A DNA stretch of 46,124 nt from Cellulomonas sp. KH9 (GTDB lineage: Bacteria > Actinomycetota > Actinomycetes > Actinomycetales > Cellulomonadaceae). Both the position numbers and the translations under genes were made by a program. The stretch spans positions 1-46,124 of the forward strand of contig NZ_FOSE01000001.1 of NCBI RefSeq assembly GCF_900114185.1. The letters are read 5' to 3'. The notes beneath the pieces were generated by a model. It did no database searches. It had not been told where the DNA came from and saw only the letters and a program-made list of their open reading frames with translations. Shown in pieces: positions 25,625-33,660 of this stretch. Numbering within the stretch: the stretch's first letter is position 1; every line of letters starts with the position of its first letter.

Positions 25625-26193
25625 GGCGCGTCCTCGTCCTTGTCCTCGCTGTGGTGATCGCCGCCGGATGGCGCATCCTCAACGTGCGCCACGGGTTGCC
25701 TGGCGTCGAGCTCCTCACAGCGATGTCCTTCGCGGCCGTGATCCTGGTGAGGAGCCCTGCTGCGGCGCTCGTCCCGCTCGTCGCCGCCGCGGCGTCCGAC
25801 CTGTTCCTCGGGGTGAGCGACGTCCAGCTGTTCACGTTGTCGGCGTGGCTCGTCACCGGGTACGTCGGTCATCACCTCGCGCGGGGCGGGCGGGTCGGGG
25901 GCGCGGTGTCGATCGGGTTCGCGACGTTCTCGTCGTTCTGGTTCTACCTCTGGACGAACGCGGGCGTGTGGCTGGTCGGGCGGGGTCACTTCTACTCCGC
26001 CGGTCTCGGGGGCCTCGTCGACTCGTGGGTCGCGGGGCTCCCGTTCCTCCGTAACGCGCTCGTGGTGAACCTGATCGTCGTGCCGGTGGTCACGTACCTC
26101 GCCAGGCAGGTCGACCAGCAGCGCTGTGCGACCTCGTTCGCCGTCCCCACGTTCCGTCGCTCGCCTCACACCACGGGCGCGCGCGTGGCGTGA
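25621..26193 (+). CDS. membrane protein, ECF S-component/DUF6580-like
   Basis: The 190-residue protein has about five to six hydrophobic helices with short loops. RRVLVLVLAVVIAAGWRILN opens it, and AALVPLVAAAASDLFLGVS contains the Asp typical of the DUF6580/S-component type. GLVDSWVAGLPFLRNALVVN and a hydrophobic last helix close it. Such proteins are substrate-binding membrane units of vitamin transporters that recruit a shared energising module encoded elsewhere. GTG at 25621 overlaps the lipoprotein gene, so the two form a two-gene capture and uptake unit. Confidence 0.62.
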   Translation: MRRVLVLVLAVVIAAGWRILNVRHGLPGVELLTAMSFAAVILVRSPAAALVPLVAAAASDLFLGVSDVQLFTLSAWLVTGYVGHHLARGGRVGGAVSIGFATFSSFWFYLWTNAGVWLVGRGHFYSAGLGGLVDSWVAGLPFLRNALVVNLIVVPVVTYLARQVDQQRCATSFAVPTFRRSPHTTGARVA

Positions 26194-26303
26194 CTGTCGC
26201 TCCGACGCCGCCGGCCCCCGCACTGCGGTGCGCGAACCGGGTGTGGCGGGGCCACCACGACATGGGCGCCCGTCCGAGGTGCCCAGGAGGAAAGGAGAGT
26301 CAC

Positions 26304-26468
26304 GTGTCCGTCACGAGCCCGGAGGTCGCGCAGGTGCAGCTCACCCACGACGACCTCGAGCAGCTGTTCGCCGATGCCGAGCGTGAAGCACGTCTGACCG
26401 AGGACACGATCAACGAGTCGTCGGAGGACTACACCTTCATCTTCGGCCGGAGCACGATCGCCGTCTGA
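26304..26468 (+). CDS. candidate RiPP precursor peptide
   Basis: This encodes a 54-residue acidic peptide with a helical, leader-like N-terminal two-thirds (VQLTHDDLEQLFADAEREAR) and a short distinct C-terminus, about residues 39-54, reading SSEDYTFIFGRSTIAV. Leader plus short core rich in aromatic, hydroxyl and hydrophobic residues is the usual look of a ribosomal peptide precursor. GGAG at 26294-26297 lies six bases before the GTG at 26304. It is directly upstream of the radical SAM enzyme and shares the operon. Arg49 is the only arginine in the presumed core and would be the target of an arginase-type modification. No known precursor family is recognised. Confidence 0.6.
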   Translation: MSVTSPEVAQVQLTHDDLEQLFADAEREARLTEDTINESSEDYTFIFGRSTIAV

Positions 26469-26470
26469 GG

Positions 26471-26731
26471 ATGTCCGACATGCAGCATCTCCGCCCGAGG
26501 CCAGAGACCGTGGTCATGAGTCAGGTCTCCTACGTCTACCTGGACAACGGTCGACAGACCCTGCGCCTCGGGCGGAGCGCGTACGACGAGCTGCGAGCCC
26601 GGTCGGTGCTCGGGCAGGGGGACCGACGGCATGCCGAGTTCCTCGAACCGGCGGGCAGCAGCGAGCAGGCGCGCTCGGCCTTCGAAGCCGCCGAGGAGTG
26701 GCCCCCACCCGTCGAAGGGAGTCAGCCATGA
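26471..26731 (+). CDS. small cluster protein, possible precursor-binding partner
   Basis: The 86-residue protein starts two bases after the precursor stop and overlaps the radical SAM start by four bases. Residues about 11-40 (ETVVMSQVSYVYLDNGRQTL, then RLGRSAYDEL) look like two or three beta strands followed by a helix, loosely like the PqqD/RRE fold that holds leader peptides in RiPP systems. The second half (EPAGSSEQARSAFEAAEEW) is low complexity. I cannot recognise a family, and the RRE idea is an inference from position and secondary-structure pattern only. Confidence 0.5.
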   Translation: MSDMQHLRPRPETVVMSQVSYVYLDNGRQTLRLGRSAYDELRARSVLGQGDRRHAEFLEPAGSSEQARSAFEAAEEWPPPVEGSQP

Positions 26732-28293
26732 AGCGCGTCGTGCTGCTCACCGCACCCTCGGACGTCTCGGACAACCCCGTCCCACCCCTGGGGCTGCTCG
26801 CGATCGCGTCCTACGTCGACAGCCGCCTGGACGGTTTCCGGTGCGAGGTCGTCGACCTCTCGCGCATGGAGCTGGAGGAGGCCCGCAGACAGCTGCACGA
26901 GCTGGACTGGGACGACGTCGTGCTCGTCGGGCTCACGGTGATGAGCATGGACGTCCTCGCCGCGGTGGAGATCGCGGCGTGCGCCCGCGCGCTCGCGTCG
27001 ACTGCGCTCGTGATCGCCGGAGGTCCGCACGCGAGCCTCGCCTGGCGCGAGTTCCTGCCGCGGCACTCACCGCCGTTCGACGCCTGTGTCGTCGGCGAGG
27101 GTGAGGCAGCCGTGGTGGCGATCCTCGAGCGGCTGGCGAACGGCTCCTCGATCGCCGAGGTCCCCGGGGTCGCCTGCATGACGCCCGACGGCCCCGAGCT
27201 GCACTCACCCGCGCGGCTCGTCCCCCCGAGCGAGTGGGGGAACCCGTTCACCGCACGGGTGGGCGTGGGCGCGGACGAGGTCATGTACTTCACGGAGAGC
27301 GGCGGCCGACGGCGCCGCGGCGTGTCCCTGGTGACCAGCCGCAGCTGCCCTCTCGCCTGCACGTTCTGTTCGATAGCGGCGATGGACGAGCCCTACCGCA
27401 GTGCGTCTCCCGCCGACGTCGTCGAGTGGTTGCGGTGGGAGCGCGCTCGACGGCCCTTCGAGCACATCTACTTCCTCGACGCGGACTTCCTCACCAGCAA
27501 GTCCCGCGCACGTGCGTTCTCGAGCGCAGTCTCGGACGTGTTCGAGGACGTCACGTGGAGCGTCCAGGCGACCGTCGGGCACGTGCTCTCGCTCCGTGCC
27601 GACCTGCCCGAGCTCCGGGGGAGGGGCCTGCGCGCGGTCGAGCTCGGCATCGAGGCGGGCGACGACGACGAGCTCGTGTTCTTCAACAAGCGGAACTTCG
27701 GCAAGTACGCGACGGTCCGCCAGAGCATCGACGCCGTGCGTCTGCTCACCGACGCGGGGATCGCGGTCGGGATCGACTACATCATGTTCTACCCGGACCA
27801 GACGCTCGCAGGCCTCGCGCGCAACCTCTCCTTCTTCCTGCGCAGCGGGCTCCTCGACGCGTTCGACGTGAACCACTACGGCCACGACCTGATCCTGTTC
27901 CCCGGGACCCCGCTGCGGTCGCTGTACGAGGAGCGCTGCGGGCACCACTTCGACACGGACGTCCTGCCGGACACGGACCCGCTCTACGTCGACCCCGTCG
28001 TCCGACGGATCAAGCGTGAGTTCCGCACCGGGTACCTCGAGCGGTACAGCGGGGGGACGCAGACGCTGCGCGACGAGCTGCGTGCCGTCGCCCGCAGCAC
28101 GACGAGCGACCGTCAGCGGGCGGTGCTCCGGCTGCACGAGCTCCGGCTCCGTCACCACCCGTACGTCGTTCTCGAGCGCTTGATCCTGGCCCAGGGGGAC
28201 CCGTGCGACGTCTACGCACCGGTCGACGACGACCTGTCCGCGGCGAGGTACACCCTGACCGCGCTCCAGGCTCAGGACGCAGGGTCGGCGTGA
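26728..28293 (+). CDS. radical SAM enzyme with N-terminal cobalamin-binding domain
   Basis: This 521-residue protein has an N-terminal B12-binding-like Rossmann domain (VVLLTAPSDVSDNPVPPLGL at the start, LVGLTVMSMD, IAGGPHASL, VVGEGEAAVV; about residues 1-135). The radical SAM core carries Cys207, Cys211 and Cys214 in SRSCPLACTFCS for the 4Fe-4S cluster. Class B enzymes of this layout mostly methylate unactivated carbon or phosphorus or rearrange carbon skeletons. The C-terminal 150 residues are helical and basic. ATG 26728 overlaps the 86-residue protein. It is likely the main modifying enzyme acting on the upstream peptide, although a small-molecule substrate cannot be excluded. Confidence 0.85.
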   Translation: MKRVVLLTAPSDVSDNPVPPLGLLAIASYVDSRLDGFRCEVVDLSRMELEEARRQLHELDWDDVVLVGLTVMSMDVLAAVEIAACARALASTALVIAGGPHASLAWREFLPRHSPPFDACVVGEGEAAVVAILERLANGSSIAEVPGVACMTPDGPELHSPARLVPPSEWGNPFTARVGVGADEVMYFTESGGRRRRGVSLVTSRSCPLACTFCSIAAMDEPYRSASPADVVEWLRWERARRPFEHIYFLDADFLTSKSRARAFSSAVSDVFEDVTWSVQATVGHVLSLRADLPELRGRGLRAVELGIEAGDDDELVFFNKRNFGKYATVRQSIDAVRLLTDAGIAVGIDYIMFYPDQTLAGLARNLSFFLRSGLLDAFDVNHYGHDLILFPGTPLRSLYEERCGHHFDTDVLPDTDPLYVDPVVRRIKREFRTGYLERYSGGTQTLRDELRAVARSTTSDRQRAVLRLHELRLRHHPYVVLERLILAQGDPCDVYAPVDDDLSAARYTLTALQAQDAGSA

Positions 28294-29147
28294 ACGCGCA
28301 GGGGCAGACGTTCTGCGGTGTCGAGGGATGGGACCCCGCCGGTCGCTACGACGTCGTGGTGGTCGGGATCCCGTCGAGCGCGGGAAGCCTCGCCGGCTCG
28401 CGTGCCTGTGACGGGCCGGCGCTCGTCCGGCGGGTGAGCGCCGTCCTGGCCCACCGCTCACCGGGGACGTCCGGGTGGTTCGACCTCGAGCGTGACAGGA
28501 CGCTGTGCCGGGGCCTGAGGATCGCCGACGCGGGTGACGTCGGTCCGGACGCAGGTGACGAGGACCGGCCGAACGCCACCCTCGCGGCGCGGCTCGAGCG
28601 CATCCGACGCACCTGCCGGCTGCTCGTCGTCCTGTCCGGTGACGACTCGTGGACGTACGAGGTCATGGCGACGCAGCGAGGTCGCCTCCTTCACCTCGAT
28701 GCGCACGAGGACCGCAACCCGTACCAGACCGGTGCCCTCAACCACGCCAACGTCATCGGCCGCCTGCTCGACGACCAGCGGTCGCTCCTCGTGGGGCAGT
28801 GGGGCCGTCGAGGTCTATCGCCCGAGCCACCGCAGGACTGCGGCAGGCACCTCGCACTGCGCTCCGAGGCCGCGGCCTCGGCGTTCGCAGCGGAGGAGGG
28901 CACCGAGCTGCATATCGCGCTCGACGTCGACGTCGTCGATCCGCGGGAGATGTCCAGCGTGACGTGCCCGCTCCCGGGCGGGCCCACCCTCGCGTCGGTC
29001 GAGGCGCTCTGCCGCTCGGCCGCCGGTCTGCAGACGCTCAGCCTCTCCGAGTTCGCGCCCCGCGGGGATCCGCGCAGCCTCGTCGAGGCGTACGCGCTCG
29101 TCCAGCTGCTCCTGCGCGTCGTCGACGCGACCGTGATGAGGGAGTGA
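28290..29147 (+). CDS. arginase/ureohydrolase-family protein, divergent active site
   Basis: The 285-residue protein keeps the arginase fold signatures VVVVGIPSSAGSLAGSRACD near the start, DAHED at residues 137-141 and DVDVVD at 212-217, which supply most manganese ligands. The GGDHS motif reads SGDDS (116-120), so the first ligand His is Asp, and the usual HG segment after DAHxD reads NHAN (151-154). It starts four bases inside the radical SAM gene. Peptide arginases that turn arginine in a RiPP core into ornithine are known from proteusin pathways. Given the neighbouring peptide with a core arginine, that is the best guess. A pseudo-enzyme or an agmatinase-like role is possible. Confidence 0.72.
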   Translation: MNAQGQTFCGVEGWDPAGRYDVVVVGIPSSAGSLAGSRACDGPALVRRVSAVLAHRSPGTSGWFDLERDRTLCRGLRIADAGDVGPDAGDEDRPNATLAARLERIRRTCRLLVVLSGDDSWTYEVMATQRGRLLHLDAHEDRNPYQTGALNHANVIGRLLDDQRSLLVGQWGRRGLSPEPPQDCGRHLALRSEAAASAFAAEEGTELHIALDVDVVDPREMSSVTCPLPGGPTLASVEALCRSAAGLQTLSLSEFAPRGDPRSLVEAYALVQLLLRVVDATVMRE

Positions 29148-29150
29148 GAC

Positions 29151-30152
29151 GTGGCCCGTACCTGTGTGCGGCGCTGTCCGCCGGAGCTGCGCGAGCTGAC
29201 CCAGCACGAGTGGTTCGTCGTGCTCGCCAACGGGACGATGGCGCTCGCCGCCGCACTGAGCGCGATGTCGCAGGCGGGCGACGATGTCGACCTGCCCGCG
29301 TTGAGCTGCTGGACGCTGACGAAGGCTGTCCTCGACGCAGGGCTGACGCCCCGCTACCGGGACATGACGGCGCAGCTCGCCGGCGCTCCGGCGTCGGCCG
29401 ACACGGTCACGGTCACGGTCCGGCCCTGGTGGGGTGACGTCGGTGCAGGCGAGATCCACGAACGGACGATCCTCGACCTGTCCGTGAACCCGGCGCCGAC
29501 ACCCTCCGCCTCCACCGCTGCGGCGTGCGTGATCAGCATGGGATCACGCAAGCCCGCGGCGCACCCCTTCCACGGTGGTGTGCTCGCCCTGTCGCGCCCC
29601 GAGCTCATCGACGAGGTCGACCGCGCGCTCGGGATGTACGCGGAGAAGGGACGATGGGGGCGCCTGGGCCCGCGGCTGACCGAGCTCCCGCTGCCGGTGG
29701 TCGACATCGACCGGCACTTCCGGTCCGTGCGCGAGCACCGACCGGCGGCCCACGCGTCGGCGGTCGCGGTCCACGACCGCTTCCGGGATGACGAGGCGCT
29801 GCTCGGCTCCCGCTCTCCGGCTCCAGCCGGGCACTCGTACTTCACCCCGCTGGTGCTGCGGGCCGACTGCCCGCTCGACGCCGCAGACGTCGCCGAGCTC
29901 GCGCGGCTCAGGCGCGTCCCGCTGGGGCTGCTGCCGATCGCACCCGCCTATGCGCAGCCCGCTCTGCGCGGCCTGCACCCGGCGCCCTCGCACGAGGCAC
30001 TCCCGACAGCCGACCTGCTCGCCCGGAGACTGCTCTTCACGCCGACGGAGCTGGTGGGCCGCAGCCCTGCGCTCGTCCAGGACGTCCGGGACTTCGGGGA
30101 CTGGCTCGGCGCCCGTCTCCAGGCGGTGAGCCGGCGTGACGCCGTTCTCTGA
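29151..30152 (+). CDS. DegT/DnrJ-like PLP-dependent protein
   Basis: The 333-residue protein starts like a DegT-type aminotransferase: VLANGTMALAAALSAMSQ and VDLPALSCWTLTKAVLDAG are the GTxAL and VIxPAxTxxAT segments. Lys134 in SMGSRKPAAHPFHGGVLAL occupies the place of the PLP lysine (usual SFxATKxLTTGEGG). The Asp that normally pairs with the cofactor nitrogen is hard to find, because LDLSVNPAPTPSASTAAA replaces the usual EDAAQAHGA. It may be an unusual PLP enzyme or a degenerate one. The GTG at 29151 follows GGAG after a three-base gap to the arginase stop. Confidence 0.62.
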   Translation: MARTCVRRCPPELRELTQHEWFVVLANGTMALAAALSAMSQAGDDVDLPALSCWTLTKAVLDAGLTPRYRDMTAQLAGAPASADTVTVTVRPWWGDVGAGEIHERTILDLSVNPAPTPSASTAAACVISMGSRKPAAHPFHGGVLALSRPELIDEVDRALGMYAEKGRWGRLGPRLTELPLPVVDIDRHFRSVREHRPAAHASAVAVHDRFRDDEALLGSRSPAPAGHSYFTPLVLRADCPLDAADVAELARLRRVPLGLLPIAPAYAQPALRGLHPAPSHEALPTADLLARRLLFTPTELVGRSPALVQDVRDFGDWLGARLQAVSRRDAVL

Positions 30153-31035
30153 CCTCGGGGACGGAGACGAGCTCGTCGACGTGGCCGTCGAGCTCAGCCG
30201 TCTGCGGCAGGTCCTGCTGACGCCGTCGTCACCGGACGGTGCCGCCCGTCTCCTGGAGAGCGGGTTCGTGCCTGTCTGCGGTGCGCTCCACGTCGTCGCG
30301 AGCGACACGACCCTGTCGACCCACCGATCCCGGCGACGTCAGCTCCGCGACCAGACCACGACGATCGACAGGCTGGGGCTCGTCGTGTCCGTGCTGTCCG
30401 GTCGGCGGGTCGCGGCGTCGCGGGAGCTGTTCGACAGCATCTACTACGGCCTGGTCGTCCCCGGCGTGTACGCGCGCGGGATCACTCCCCACGGCGTCCA
30501 GCACGAGGCGACGTTCCGGCGTCTCGTCGAGAGAGGACTTGTCGTCACCGCGTCCGACGCCGGCGGTGCCGTCCGCTGTGCGTCCCTCTACGACGTGCGC
30601 GACGGACGTCTCGTCACCGGGGCCGGCCTGCCCGAGGACCGCCGCGCGCTCGCCGTCGGACTCGTGGAGGCCTGCGACCCCGCCCTGTCGCGCTGTCGTC
30701 GCGCGTGGCGGCACAGGGCTGTCCAGGAGCTCACGCGGCGGGCGTTCGAGGTCGTCTCCATCGGTGCGGAGGACTGCATGATCGACCCGGGGTACGTGCC
30801 GGTGATCCTGGACAAGCTGGCGTGGTACAGGTCTGTGGCGTGGGAGCAGTCCCGTCGTCCCCGTTTCGTCTCGCTCGGCGTCTCGCGCCACCCGGACCGG
30901 TTCCCGATCGTCGTGAGCGTCCTGTCCGGCAGGCCGCGGCTCGCCGGCCGGTGGGACGAGCATCCCGCACGACCCCTCGGGGAGCGGCTGCGCTCTCTCG
31001 TGCCCCTCGACGTGATCGGTGAGGCCCATGCCTAG
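30136..31035 (+). CDS. unrecognised cluster protein, possibly GNAT/FemAB-like
   Basis: The 299-residue protein overlaps the preceding gene by 17 bases and the exporter by 8, so it is firmly in the operon. The first half has an ELSRLRQVLLTPSSPDGAAR helix and a stretch VSVLSGRRVAASRELFDSIY. The second half has SLYDVRDGRLVTGAGLPEDR and FEVVSIGAEDCMIDPGYVPV, then DKLAWYRSVAWE. The strand-helix rhythm and the strand following a long helix recall acyl- or aminoacyl-transferases of the GNAT/FemAB fold, but no signature is clear. I cannot assign a function. By position it may attach a group to the peptide or act in immunity. Confidence 0.5.
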   Translation: MTPFSDLGDGDELVDVAVELSRLRQVLLTPSSPDGAARLLESGFVPVCGALHVVASDTTLSTHRSRRRQLRDQTTTIDRLGLVVSVLSGRRVAASRELFDSIYYGLVVPGVYARGITPHGVQHEATFRRLVERGLVVTASDAGGAVRCASLYDVRDGRLVTGAGLPEDRRALAVGLVEACDPALSRCRRAWRHRAVQELTRRAFEVVSIGAEDCMIDPGYVPVILDKLAWYRSVAWEQSRRPRFVSLGVSRHPDRFPIVVSVLSGRPRLAGRWDEHPARPLGERLRSLVPLDVIGEAHA

Positions 31036-32272
31036 TCTCGACGTGCTCAAGCGCAACCCCGGGCTCGGCGCCTTCCTGGCGAGCCGCTTCGCGTACGTGC
31101 TCGGAGCCGGCGGCGCGCCCGTCCTGCTCACTCTCACCACGCTCGACGGTGGCGGGTCCCTGACCTCGCTCGCTTTCGTCCTCGGCGCCGGTGCGGTGCC
31201 CGCGATCGTCGGTGCCCTGATCTCGAAGTGGCTGTCGGACCGCATCACGACCCGAGGGCTGCTGCTCTCGACGACGGCGCTCTGGGTCGTCGCGGCCGCG
31301 CTGACGGGGGTCCTCCTGGGCTTCGGCGTGCAGTCCGTCGCCTGGTTGTGCGTGGTCTCGTTCGTCATCGAGCTGAGCGCCGCGCTGCAGTACCCCTCGC
31401 TGGGCTCGTACCTGCCGCAGATCGTCCGGAAGGAGGACCTCGAGAGGGCGAACTCGGTGAAGCTCTTCACCACGGGAGCCGCCGGGATCCTCGGGCCTGC
31501 GCTGTTCTCCTTCACGGGCGGCCTGCTGCCCGTGACGGCCGCGTGGCTCGTCCTGGCCGTCGTCCTGCTGGTCTCGGCGCTGCCGCTGCAGCGGCTGCCG
31601 CGCGGGCAGGGTTTCGAGGCCGACGGTGCGGGGGTCTGGGGAGATCTGCGGGACGGTTGGTCGTACTTCTGGCAGTCGCGCGGGCTCTGGCTCGTCGTCG
31701 TCACGTCGGGCGTCTGGCACTTCGTCGGCTGGTCCGTGCTGACGGTCGCGGGCCCCGTCCTCCTGCGCGACGGGTTCGACAACCTCGCGGCCTGGGGGTG
31801 GCTGCAGAGCGCGCTGGCCGCCGGTTCGTTGGTCGGGGCGCTCGTCGCCGGTCGGTTGCGACCGACGCGCGTCGCCACGTGGGCGCTGCTGTCACTGTGC
31901 CCGCCGCTCGTCCTCGGCCTCCTGCTGGCCCTCGAGGCACCGATCGCCGTGCTGGTCGGGCTGGCGGCCGTGACCGGGGCCGGGCTCTCCGTCGGCGGGG
32001 TGGTGTGGGCGTCGGCCGTGCAGCGGGAGGTGCCGCCCGAGCGGCTGGGTCAGGTGTTCGGGTACGACTACCTGTTCAGCGAGGCCGTCAACCCCCTGGG
32101 CCTGCTGCTCATCCCCGTCCTCGTCGGTCTCGCGGGCAACGAGCAGGACCTCCTGCGGCTGACGAGCCTGGGGCTCCTCGTCCTGGTCGTGCCGCTCGCC
32201 GTCATGGCCCCGGTCCGCCTCACGGCCGCACGGACGGCAGCCGGCGTCGGGTCCGGGAGCGCCCCCTCGTGA
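31028..32272 (+). CDS. MFS transporter, probable product exporter
   Basis: The 414-residue protein has about twelve hydrophobic helices in two halves. FLASRFAYVLGAGGAPVLLT opens the first. The loop SDRITTRGL after helix two and LGSYLPQIVRKEDLERANSV before helix five are typical of actinobacterial MFS drug-efflux proteins, as is the second-half loop VQREVPPERLGQVFG. It is the last gene of the cluster and overlaps the previous one by eight bases. Export of the finished peptide or self-protection is the natural role. Confidence 0.82.
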   Translation: MPSLDVLKRNPGLGAFLASRFAYVLGAGGAPVLLTLTTLDGGGSLTSLAFVLGAGAVPAIVGALISKWLSDRITTRGLLLSTTALWVVAAALTGVLLGFGVQSVAWLCVVSFVIELSAALQYPSLGSYLPQIVRKEDLERANSVKLFTTGAAGILGPALFSFTGGLLPVTAAWLVLAVVLLVSALPLQRLPRGQGFEADGAGVWGDLRDGWSYFWQSRGLWLVVVTSGVWHFVGWSVLTVAGPVLLRDGFDNLAAWGWLQSALAAGSLVGALVAGRLRPTRVATWALLSLCPPLVLGLLLALEAPIAVLVGLAAVTGAGLSVGGVVWASAVQREVPPERLGQVFGYDYLFSEAVNPLGLLLIPVLVGLAGNEQDLLRLTSLGLLVLVVPLAVMAPVRLTAARTAAGVGSGSAPS

Positions 32273-32493
32273 GCGCCGCCCTCGTGGATGCGGTCGGTGC
32301 CGACCGCGAGGCGCCGCGCACCTGACGCCGGGCTATCAGCAAGCTCCGAGGCGACGCCGAGGCGCCTCCAGGGCAGGGGAGAAGAGTCGTCGCAGGTCCC
32401 GACGCCACCCGTGCGGTGGTGGCCGGGACCGTGAGGGAACGACGTGCGACGCGACCACGGCGCCGACCTGCCGGGCTCGCGCTGGGAGCACCG

Positions 32494-32964
32494 ATGTTCG
32501 ACACCATTGCTGGACTGCCGCTGCATCCGCTGGTCGTGCACGCGGTGGAGGTGATCGTCCCGCTCGCCGCCGTGGCCGTGCTGCTCGCGGCGCTGTGGCC
32601 GCGGTTCCGCCGGTGGGCGTTCGCCCTGCCGCTCCTGCTCGCGGTCGCGCTGGAGGGACGTGTCGGGGAGTCGGGTGCCGTGGAGGTCCACTCGCAGATG
32701 GCCGAGCGGCTCCTGCCCTGGGTGATCGGCCTGGTCGTGATCGCCGCGGGCCTCGTCCTCATGACGTGGTGGGCGCGCCGGGGCCAGGCGGGTGACGCAC
32801 GCGGGGCGGTGCTCCGGGCCGTCGTGCTGGTCCTGGTCGTCGCGTCCATGGTCGTCTCGACCGGCACGATCGTGCAGGCGGTGCGCATCGGCCACAGCTG
32901 TGCGACGGCCGTGTGGGGCCAGACCGCGTCGAGCGGCCCCGTCGGCGGAGGCGTCGGCGCCTGA
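32494..32964 (+). CDS. DUF2231-like membrane protein
   Basis: The 156-residue protein starts MFDTIAGLPLHPLVVHAVEV, the DUF2231 signature with conserved histidines, and has about four hydrophobic helices. ALEGRVGESGAVEVHSQMAE is the conserved polar loop and AVRIGHSCATAVW the C-terminal histidine motif. The hydrophobic stretch before the polar loop is shorter than I expect for the family, as if one helix had lost about twenty residues in frame. Family members are found beside haem and redox proteins, but their role is unknown. It lies 220 bp after the exporter and need not belong to the peptide cluster. Confidence 0.7.
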   Translation: MFDTIAGLPLHPLVVHAVEVIVPLAAVAVLLAALWPRFRRWAFALPLLLAVALEGRVGESGAVEVHSQMAERLLPWVIGLVVIAAGLVLMTWWARRGQAGDARGAVLRAVVLVLVVASMVVSTGTIVQAVRIGHSCATAVWGQTASSGPVGGGVGA

Positions 32965-33095
32965 GTCCGCCTCCGGTCTCACGCGCGGGCCGGGCCTCGG
33001 CCGGGCGCCTGCCCCGAGCGCCGGACAGGCAAGGTCGCCCACGGGGGGAGCAGCCGGTCCGTGGTGATCCCGACGACCGACGCGGCGCGCCACCC

Positions 33096-33660
33096 CTACC
33101 GGATGTGGCCGATGCCGACCTCGAGGCGCCGCAGCTGGTAGCGCCACGGCGGCAGCCGCGGCCCCGCCAGCGTGAGGCCGGCGTCGTCGGCGATCCACTC
33201 GACGACCTCGTCGGTCGTCCGCTGGTCGGTCTCGACGTGCGTGGCGTAACGCTCCTGGGCGAGGGCGGAGACGCAGCGCGGGATCTGCTGCACTGCCCAG
33301 GTCTCGCGGCGCAGGCCGGAGCGCACGAACGCGATGCGGGTGCTCAGCCGCTTGCGCAGCGTCTCCGGGCTGGCGATCAGGGCGTAGTGGCGCACGTCCA
33401 CGCCGCGGGAGCGCAGCCCACCGACGATCTCGTCGAAGTAGTCGTCACGCACGATCGTCATGGGCACGAGCACCGGGCCGCCATGGGCTGCCTCGGCCCG
33501 CTGAAGGACGTCGACGACGGCCGAACGCCACGCGGCGAGGTCCTGGAAGTCGTCGCGCGCTGCGGGCGGGAGCGTCCGGTGCATGGCGAAGCCGAGGAGC
33601 TCGGGGTCGGCGACGTGCGCGCCGACCAGTCGACGCCGCAGCTCGAACGCGGTCTGGGTC
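33096..33660 (+). repeat. 565-bp direct repeat, copy 2
   Basis: This is the partner of 23922-24486, covering codons 14-200 of the intact ATPase gene. The match stops between 33660 and 33661, inside the P-loop lysine codon. Confidence 0.85.
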
